From Hofstenia miamia (lineage: Eukaryota; Xenacoelomorpha; Acoela; Hofsteniidae), in the NCBI GenBank assembly GCA_900660155.1, contig CABFPE010000123.1:214356-253683 (forward strand): a stretch of DNA of 39,328 nt, given 5' to 3'. The notes under the pieces were generated by a model. The model was not told the origin of the DNA. It worked only from the letters and a program-made list of their open reading frames with translations, and did no database searches. Numbering within the stretch: the first letter of the stretch is position 1; each line of letters begins with the position of its first letter. Below, in pieces: positions 33,023 through 39,328 of the stretch. Position numbers and translations under genes: made by a program.

Positions 33023-34010
33023 CTAATGAACACAGTTTAAAATAACTCTCAATTTACCTGATGCACTCTGTAATCTATGACGCTTGTTAAGCAAATGCTT
33101 AATGTAAGGTGTTACCCAGTAAGTGTCTCTATCAGAAATAGAAATTTTTATAAAGGGGAATGAATATTCATAGATTGTCAAAAGGCGTTTTTCAAATTCT
33201 TCAATTGCAATCGATGCATTTTCAATTTCTAGAATGTCATCAAAAGAGTAGTTATTTAGAAGTGAATTAAACACATTTCTATTAGAATTTGAAAGATCCC
33301 TAATAAATACATCTTTGCGAGTAACTGGTAGTCTTGTAATTGGCTTCACCAAAACACCTTTGTGATCAGATATTAAGGATAGCTCTACAACAGAAACACT
33401 AGATATTTCATCAGGAAAATCGCATAAAACTAAATCCAATGTTGCATCTTTACGTGTTTTTTCACTATGCAAAGTTTCAATCTCGCAAGAATTGGCAATG
33501 TAACTAATATCTAAATGATTAAAATCTCCAGCAATGATAGTCTTAGCACTGGGATATTGTTCACTTAATCGTTTGTGACTTTCATTTATGTATCTTAGTA
33601 ATTCTTTGCCATTATTTCCAGGAGGGTGGTATGAAACGTTTGCTAATATAACTAGCTTATTGCGAACAATTTGAAGCCATAATGATTCGACATTTTCTGC
33701 TATTTCTAAAATCTTTGTAACAAGAAATTTTCTGGAATATATTGCAATGCCGCCGCCTTTATGATCTTCTAAACAACCTTTCTTTCTACATTTGCAAACA
33801 TTACGATCACGTCTGTATATATTATATTCTGATATAGCCAAAAATGAATCTGGGTCAGTTGATTTTAAATGTGTTTCACAAACAAAGCAAATATCGACAT
33901 TAAAGTAATTTAAATCTTTTTCAAGCATAGTTGTTGTTTTAATTTTAGGAAAAGAATGATATTTTTTAAGAGATCTCACATTGATTAATAGAAAAGTAGG
34001 TAGTGAATGT
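33023..34010 (-). pseudogene. LINE ORF2 apurinic-type endonuclease domain
   Basis: Starts with FLLINVRSLKKYH, the usual N.RSL..K opening, at about 34000. Motifs follow in order: VDICFVCETHL (catalytic Glu), GGGIAIYS, YHPPGNN, IIAGDFNHLD (Asp and Asn), TLDLVLCD and LISDHKGVLV (Asp-His pair). All catalytic motifs are present, so this domain is intact as written. After the domain the frame enters the mariner at about 33055 and ends at 33023. The residues around 33502-33628 are the source of the patch in the mariner. Confidence 0.88.
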
Positions 34011-34140
34011 TCATTTCGTAGTCATAATTGAGGTGGTGTTTTTCCCCAATCTATTTTTTGACAAAGAAGTTTTTGTTCTTGAATGAAAATTGGACAGTGA
34101 ATAGAAAAAGCTGTATGTCCCAGAGCTTCTTCTTTTAAAT

Positions 34141-35043
34141 TTGTATTTGTTGAGTTTGTGCACACTTCATAGTGTTTCTATGTGATTGACATTCCTTATT
34201 AGAATGATTTTCAGAACAAATGCTGCAAGTGATTGTATTTCTACAGATACTTTTGGTGTGACCAAATCTACAACATTTACTGCATTATCGAGGTTTCAAA
34301 ACATCTTTTACAGTACAAAACTTGTGAGAATATTTTAGAAATCCTCTTTCTATAATACTTTTTCGAAGATTTGGAGAAACTCTTAAGATGGCAACTTTGT
34401 CTCCTGATTTAACTGTGTAGCAATAAATTAGGTGAATGGAATAATTTTGATCAAGATGATCGTGAATCCATAGGTTGCATCGTAACAATTCCGTCTTAAA
34501 TATATCTGGAGTTATCTGAACACAAACATTTGGTATATATGATAAAGACATTGTTGGCATAAACGATGTCTCAAGTTTAGTTTCATACTCAAACATATCT
34601 TGTACCTTTTTAGTTATCATCTCCATGTTATTTGAAGGATGACATTTCAACAATACTTTTCCACTTTTGTTGATTTAATTAAATGAATTGGGGGATCATT
34701 AGGGTTAGCTTCAGTTGAAAGTTTTTGTTCAAACCATGAGTTTTTCCTTAGAAATGGATGTTTTTTCTGGAAGACTTACAGTAATTATTTTCATTGGTCG
34801 CTTAGTGGTTTTTGTTTGTTCAGGAATTTTCTGAGCGGTAATAGAAGCATATAAATATTCTGTATATCTCGTTTTTGACATAAGTTCATTTATAATATTT
34901 GATTTGCATTTTGATATTAGAGATTGAATATACTTTAGGTCATCCACTTTCATTGCCGATTTTTTCTGATATACTTTTTCTAGTATTTTATTAAGTTCAT
35001 CCAACGGATTAGTAATGCTTTCTTTGGAATTATCCGTTGCCAT
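34141..35043 (-). pseudogene. LINE ORF1 (Gag-like protein with zinc knuckles)
   Basis: The ATG at 35043 opens MATDNSKESITNPLDEL, a helix-rich N-terminus of 104 codons to a stop at 34729. A shifted frame then reads from about 34653 to 34285 with a compact domain (KVAILRVSPNLRKSIIERG) ending KPR, then a TAA. In the same frame a CX2CX4HX4C knuckle (CSKCCRFGHTKSIC) and a CX2CX3HX4C knuckle (CSICSENHSNKEC) follow, to about 34190. RRM-like domain plus CCHC knuckles is the normal ORF1 layout of Jockey/I-type LINEs; it binds element RNA. One frameshift and one nonsense codon break it. Confidence 0.82.
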
Positions 35044-35051
35044 TTTCTTTA

Positions 35052-35137
35052 ACGATCAATTAAGAATATTGTATGTATTACGATTCTTTTGTTAAAATTG
35101 CAAAAATTCAACAGCATAAAATTTTCCAACCTTTCAG
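35052..35137 (-). repeat. LINE 5' segment, proximal copy (about 86 bp)
   Basis: Lies just upstream of the ORF1 start codon. The same sequence, with a few substitutions and single-base indels, recurs in the same orientation at 35808-35893, where the LINE abuts the hAT remnant. Confidence 0.85.
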
Positions 35138-35217
35138 TTCCATAAATAAATCACATTTTACTTTCCATTGATAATAATTTACTAAGTTCTGTTTCATTTT
35201 CTCCTCAATTCGAGTTT

Positions 35218-35478
35218 TCACCCCAATATATGTAAAATAATGCAGCCGCTCTTGATTGAAAATCTTTTCAAAGGAAAGTCATAAACTTCGGTTATTATTA
35301 GTTGACTTATATTGTCAAGTGTATAACTTCTCAATTCCACCCTTTCAACATGCCATGTATCACTGCCGTTTTTGCATAGTTTAGCATTTTCTATGTAACC
35401 AATAATTTTTTCTCTGTGCCAAAAAGTATCAGTGTTTCCTTTTTCAAAATCATCTACAGGATTATCTAAAGTGAACAT
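35218..35478 (-). CDS. unrecognised 86-codon frame in the LINE 5' region
   Basis: I do not recognise this product. ATG at 35478 opens a balanced, protein-like sequence: NPVDDFEKGNTDTFWHREKI, then NDTWHVERVELRSYTLDN-like residues (here SDTWHVERVELRSYTLDN), a hydrophobic strand and LKRFSIKSG, ending at 35218. Composition is unlike a chance frame in AT-rich DNA, with two Trp, several Glu/Arg and few Lys runs. It lies between the two copies of the LINE 5' segment and in the LINE sense orientation. It may be an extra small LINE ORF, a captured host exon or a passenger from template switching. Confidence 0.4.
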   Translation of the reverse strand: MFTLDNPVDDFEKGNTDTFWHREKIIGYIENAKLCKNGSDTWHVERVELRSYTLDNISQLIITEVYDFPLKRFSIKSGCIILHILG

Positions 35479-35807
35479 GATACTTCTACCTGCCCAAGCA
35501 GTATACTTTATTGTGACGTCCTAAACATAGATTCATATAAAATATGTGCACACTACTAATACACTAATTTGCTCAATCAAATGTTATTTAATTGATTTAA
35601 TTTAATAAAATGTGATTAGTCACTACCACATTTGTAATTATAACCTTTTTATATTTTGTGTTGTTACCGTAATTTTGCAAGAATTTTTGTTCTTAGGAAA
35701 AATTTGTTTAATCAGAGAAATATTATCTTCAATTTCTTGCTAATGTTAATACATTAGTGAGCAAATCAAATGTCAAATTATGACCTTTTGAATTCATGTA
35801 CAAAAAC

Positions 35808-35893
35808 GATCAATTAAGAATATTGTATATATTACGAATTCTTTTGTATAAAAATGCAAAAATTCAACAACATAAAATTTTCCAACCTTCCAA
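35808..35893 (-). repeat. LINE 5' segment, distal copy at the hAT junction
   Basis: Second copy of 35052-35137. Immediately to the right the hAT transposase frame resumes, so this copy marks the 5' boundary of the inserted LINE. The two copies are separated by about 670 bp holding the 86-codon frame. Confidence 0.85.
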
Positions 35894-35899
35894 ACTCAC

Positions 35900-36616
35900 T
35901 GCCAACGAAAACGATTATATGCTGATAGGTCAGTTGGTAATCAAGACCAATCACCTGATACCCTTTTTTATGTTGATGCTTTTATCCCCGCTATAGATTT
36001 GATTCTCACTGAAATACAATGGCGTTTGTCAAAAAATACCTTAGCTGTAGCAAAAAGATGGCCTTTTCTTCTGGACGCTTAGTTGATACAAATGATTATA
36101 GTTTGGGTGATGTGGAGGCATTCTGTCTCCAGTACAATTTAAATGCTGATAAAGTCATCAGACAGTTAAATTATTTCAAAACCACTTACTCCATGAATCA
36201 CAAGTTGGTTGACATGACTGATGTTATACCCTCCATTCCATCAATAGAACAAGATGTTGATGGCAGTAAGGACAGCAATGACGCTGATGAAGACAACTCG
36301 TCAAGAAACCTTTGGTTAAAACATACATTTTTACAACCATATCGGCTTATTGCTCAGCTTTCTGGATTTGAATCTTTGAACACTGCATATAAGTATCTAG
36401 TTGTAATTGCTAATGCCAGTGTAACAGCAGAGTGCACACTGTCAAAGGTCAAACTTGTAAACATTTGGTTACACTCAACCATTACGGATGACTTTTTCAG
36501 CTTTCCTCATACTTTCATGTGAGAAAGATGTCATTGACTCTATTCACACGGATGATATCATTAATTCGCTTGCTCAAGAGTCGTCTGTCTTAAAGAAACA
36601 CTTTGTTGTAAAGTGA
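35900..36616 (+). pseudogene. hAT transposase, C-terminal half
   Basis: Resumes the hAT protein after the LINE: RKRLYADRSVGNQDQSPDTL, then FYVDAFIPAIDLILTEIQWR in one frame to a TAG at 36080. A second frame from 36019 to 36522 carries the middle region and the dimerisation motif NASVTAECTLSKVKLVN. After a third frame change, ILSCEKDVIDSIHTDDIINS completes the domain, with a stop at 36614-36616. The frame changes fall near homopolymers (A5 near 36053, T5 near 36492), consistent with one-base indels. The VTAE..LSK and EKD motifs are typical of the ZMYM-like hAT group, the same type as 28997-29750, so I read the two as one gene split by the LINE. Confidence 0.82.
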
Positions 36617-36617
36617 A

Positions 36618-37041
36618 ACATTTGAAGCATTTGTAATTTTAGTGAAAAATTAATAACATCAGTGAAACATCTTCTTATTATTTTTTCTTTCTACAGAAGT
36701 ATCTCTAGCCAATATTTGCTATTTTTGAGTTGTTCCTTTGAGCTATTTTTCCCTTGCTATGCCACATACGTCAGGTTAGGCAATCATGTCTGCTCTATCA
36801 CTATTTTTCAAGATTTTGCGGTTCATTTAGAGATCGAGTGAGGGGGTTGGGTCAACTCTCCCATGGCAACTGGGGGAGGGGATGGAAGCCTCAAGCCTCT
36901 GCTATGTAATGCCCCTAATGATGTTTTTACAATCTTCGGAATAATGAATTTATCAACTACTTGGTTGCTTTACGTCAAAAACTTGCTCACACTTTGGAAT
37001 TTACGTTGCATGTTAATTTAGTTGCAATTATTCATTATTAC
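36618..37041. other. hAT 3' flank and terminal region
   Basis: AT-rich 3' untranslated part of the hAT followed by a G/C-rich terminal block (36836-36917) with TCTCCCATGGCAACTGGGGG, then short flanking sequence. No gene. Confidence 0.5.
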
Positions 37042-37130
37042 ACGAAATATTTCTTGCAACGTAATATTTCTGTCGCGTGATTGCATATGAAAATTGATTT
37101 CGCGTGCTATCTTAATACATGTACATGGCA
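37042..37130. repeat. dispersed direct repeat, copy 2
   Basis: Counterpart of 26610-26705 on the other side of the stack, in the same orientation. Confidence 0.6.
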
Positions 37131-37223
37131 TAAAAAATATTTTTAGCAATAAGACCAATTTAGAGAAATCGCTAAAAATACTAAGTTAGCGAAAAGTCGT
37201 CTGTCATTTTTAAAATTTTGACA

Positions 37224-38162
37224 ATGGAGCAAAGAATTTATGTTGTTTTGTAATTTCACTATTTACAATCTGTAGAGGCGCTTCAAATGGAGAAATGATT
37301 GTGCAACAACCATCTGACAAGACAATTACTGCATTGTTTGCGAAATTTAAAGAAACTGTCAGTGTTCATGACAAAAAATGAAATGGCCTGCCACAAAACG
37401 ATTGATGATGGGAAAGTTGTAGAGCCCTCATCATCCATACGACGCACTTCAGCTCACTTTGACATATTGATTGGTTCAATTTGTCATATTCTGCATGCAA
37501 AAAAATTGAAGCCACATCGACTACGCGTACTGCAACAGCTTAGCGCTGAAGATTTTGTGCTCGAAAAGAAATATTGGATAAATTGTTGCAGCTTCATTAA
37601 CAGGCACAATTCCATAATTTGGGGATATGAGAACCCAAGCTACTTTACTGAGATTCCTAGAGCATCACCAAAAGTCAATGTTTGGGTGGCTTTTTCATCC
37701 ATAAAACTCATTGGACCTTACATTTTTCCTACCGATACTGTGAATAGTGAATGCAAGAGATTATTTGACAATGATTCAGACATTCTTTGTTCCTGAACTG
37801 AAGAGGCATCGTTGCTTTAATCGTGCTTTCTTCCAACAAGATGGCGCATCACCACATTGGAGTACAGATGCCAGAAAATTCTTCAATGAAACTTTTTCCG
37901 AACGATGGATTGGCAGAGGTGGTGGAGTGTCATGGGCTCCAAGAAGTTCCGATCATGCACCTCCGGACTTTTTACTTTGGTGACATATAAAGAATATAGT
38001 TTATGGAAAAACATGAAAATATTGACGATTTCAAAAATTCCATAAGGAAAGCATGAAATGAAATTGATACCGAAATGCTTAAAAGATCAGTTGAAAATTG
38101 CATTTCCAGATTTCGGATGGGTTCCAACAAAGATGGTGTTCATATTGAACAGATGTTATAGA
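37224..38162 (+). pseudogene. second mariner-superfamily transposase, DUF4817-type
   Basis: Starts MEQRIYVVL at 37224 with early stops. It continues with an HTH-like region in which SIRRTSAHFDILIGSICHIL and LKPHRLRVLQQLSAEDFVLE align with the family pattern (V..ILH..LKL.PY..Q..Q.L...D). Then come RHNSIIWGYENPSYF (normally N..IWG.ENP), FFQQDGASPHWSTDA with the second catalytic Asp, WAPRSSDHAPPDFLLW with the third, and a tail ending HIEQML and a stop at 38160-38162. The first catalytic site, usually FSDEA.F, reads INCCSF, so the Asp-Glu pair is gone. At least one frame change (37750-37800) and several stops make it inactive. It differs from the mariner at 31.8-32.9 kb. Confidence 0.85.
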
Positions 38163-38243
38163 ATGTAAAACTTTATTACATAGCTTTGAAAATACATTCA
38201 TTTGAATACTGATGCAATTAAATCACGGATGGACTTAATGAAC

Positions 38244-38280
<37 letters not shown>
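38163..38280. repeat. mariner 3' flank and (AT)n microsatellite
   Basis: Short AT-rich stretch after the transposase stop, ending in an alternating TA run at 38251-38280. The following LINE fragment starts directly at the end of this run. Confidence 0.8.
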
Positions 38281-38284
<4 letters not shown>

Positions 38285-38791
38285 GTAAGAAACTATCTAA
38301 ATTATGTGGTATGTTAATGAAATTGAGACATTTTGTGCAAAAACATGTAACATTAAATTATTACAATACTTACATTTTACCTATAATTCAATATGGGGTG
38401 TTGATATATGGTGGTACTACTTATAGCACATTACTGCCTATTTTCAAAATTCAAAAAAAGATAATAAGTATAATACATTTTAAAAATTCGAAAGATTCGA
38501 CAAAACAGTTATTCTTGGATAGTGATATACTCAATATATATGAATTATACATATTTGAACTACTAAAGCATATAATAGAATTACAAAGAAAAGAATACCC
38601 GATGGAGTTTAACTATTTCAATGAAATTAATCACACATATAATACTACAAAGATATGCTCTTCAAGTTAGATGCAGTGAAATATGGAATTATATAAATTC
38701 CAGTGCATTAATTAGTTGTAATATAGATAAAATATCTAAAAATGAATGTACTAGGTTCTTGAACAATATAAAAAGTCAAGTAATACAATGA
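38281..38791 (+). pseudogene. LINE reverse transcriptase C-terminal fragment (5'-truncated)
   Basis: The frame from 38281 begins KLSKLCGMLMKLRHFV, then YYNTYILPIIQYGVLIYGGT and IFKIQKKIISIIHF, the standard post-catalytic region of LINE reverse transcriptases (ILPYL.YG...WG, LQK...R.I). It proceeds to LFLDSDILNIYELYIFELLK. A frameshift near 38655 moves to YALQVRCSEIWNYINSS, ending SQVIQ and a stop at 38789-38791. Only the C-terminal third is present, abutting an AT microsatellite, as expected of a 5'-truncated insertion or a rearranged copy. It differs in sequence from both other LINEs in the window. Confidence 0.8.
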
Positions 38792-39328
38792 AATACTAAT
38801 CAAATTTATTTAATATTCAAATAATAATTTAAATGTCATGGGTAATATAAATGAGCACCACTAGTGCTAAAAAATTATCCTTTCTAAACATAGTAACAAC
38901 AAGTTTAGTGTACAAATAATCTGGGGATTTTTAGCATTCTAAAGTGCATTTGTTTTTATTTTTTTGTAAGTGTTTAGATAAATATACATCATCATCATGT
39001 AAGGGAAAAATTTGAATGTTTTTCTGGATTTTTAACCAAGTTTAAAAAAAATTCTCAATTTCAGTAAATGCCTAAACTCTACATTAATTCGAAAATATGT
39101 CACCAAGTAAATAAGACTTTAATCAAACAGGGCACTCACAAGTGTCTGTAAGTGGATAATTTTTAGCTCAAATTAGCGTAAATGCTGTTCATAATCTCCT
39201 CAATTACTATGATATCGAGCTTAATCCCCTAATTGCTGTAAATGCTCCAACAAAATTGCGAAAACCCAAAAGCTTTGATTATATTCATTCCAGCATTTCT
39301 TTACAACTGGGCTGTTTATGGTTTACAG
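38792..39328. other. no gene seen
   Basis: AT-rich DNA to the window end. I see a possible LINE 3' flank but no tail, and no further coding sequence. Confidence 0.5.

Larger units (their letters stand above)
29751..35893 (-). mobile_element. Jockey/CR1-type LINE inserted in the hAT, carrying a mariner
   Basis: In transcript order the element has a 5' region (35893-35044), ORF1 with zinc knuckles (35043-34141), an apurinic-type endonuclease (about 34010-33023) and a reverse transcriptase (31678-29988). The 3' region ends in the TTTATTG tail at 29751. A mariner-type transposon separates endonuclease and reverse transcriptase. Both ends abut hAT transposase sequence that continues on the other side, so the LINE is the younger insertion. 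ORF1 and ORF2 carry frameshifts and stops, so it is dead, but large frames survive, suggesting moderate age. Confidence 0.85.
26789..36917 (+). mobile_element. hAT-type transposon shell, split by nested insertions
   Basis: The left end (TAGTGCTGCTGACAGAGGC, 26788-26806) and the inverse of the right end (TAGGGGCATTACATAGCAGA, then GGC, from 36917) are alike, with G-rich sequence following in both, as in many hAT elements. Between them lie two hAT transposase remnants in the correct order (28997-29750 and 35900-36616), separated by a LINE. Excluding the LINE and one copy of the 954-bp duplication, the shell would be about 3 kb, a normal size for hAT. I could not confirm an 8-bp target duplication, so the boundaries are approximate. 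Confidence 0.6.

Noticed and set aside
1..39328. CRISPR arrays, bacterial operons, riboswitches, tRNA or rRNA genes
   Set aside because: None seen. There are no regularly spaced identical repeats, and no recognisable tRNA B-box or rRNA segment on reading the window.

Overview
This is a window of an AT-rich animal nuclear genome. It is not bacterial: there are no operons, coding regions are sparse, introns are likely, and most recognisable coding sequence is decayed eukaryotic transposable elements. The mix of elements (Penelope-like, L2/CR1/Jockey-type LINEs, hAT, piggyBac, several Tc1/mariner lineages) and a divergent GABA-B-type receptor fit an invertebrate, perhaps an early-branching one such as a cnidarian, sponge or placozoan. 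The species cannot be fixed from the sequence. The assembly carries four single-N joints (596, 1684, 18402, 19616) and one 279-base N run (21102-21380). Two of the single Ns sit exactly between near-identical direct copies, which looks like unmerged overlaps.

Layout. 1-2030: AT microsatellite, two N-centred duplications and a short unrecognised open frame. 2030-8925: mostly anonymous AT-rich DNA with a decayed hAT fragment near 5.1-5.4 kb and an inverted-repeat cluster at 7.4-7.9 kb. 8926-10766: the only convincing host gene, the 3'-terminal exon of a class C (GABA-B-like) GPCR, carrying the second half of the ligand-binding domain and all seven membrane helices without an intron. 11.0-19.4 kb: a CpG-rich motif cluster, a complete but dead Tc1-like element with IR/DR ends (14496-15962), a 219-bp hAT-type MITE, telomere-like CCCTAA-rich DNA, a transposase-like fragment, and a Penelope-like relic with a GIY-YIG motif next to a hammerhead-ribozyme-like sequence. 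19.4-24.4 kb: a broken L2-like LINE, the assembly gap, an AACATT motif array and two LTR-like blocks. 24427-26288: a piggyBac relic bounded by TTAA and inverted repeats.

26.8-36.9 kb is a nested stack. An old hAT transposon (coding remnants at 28997-29750 and 35900-36616) was split by a LINE (29751 to about 35893, minus strand). The LINE was split by a mariner (transposase 31782-32927). The mariner transposase in turn carries a 127-bp patch copied from the endonuclease gene of the same LINE about 1.1 kb away. The left part of the hAT also contains a perfect-looking 954-bp tandem duplication. 37.2-38.8 kb holds a second mariner-type transposase pseudogene and a LINE 3' fragment beginning at an AT microsatellite.

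The genes do not form a pathway. The window is one receptor exon in a repeat landscape. I did not find a clear undescribed multi-gene system. The most interesting signals are the unusual receptor (no TM3-ECL2 cysteines, no cytoplasmic tail, changed ligand contacts), the Penelope/hammerhead relic and the LINE-to-mariner templated patch.
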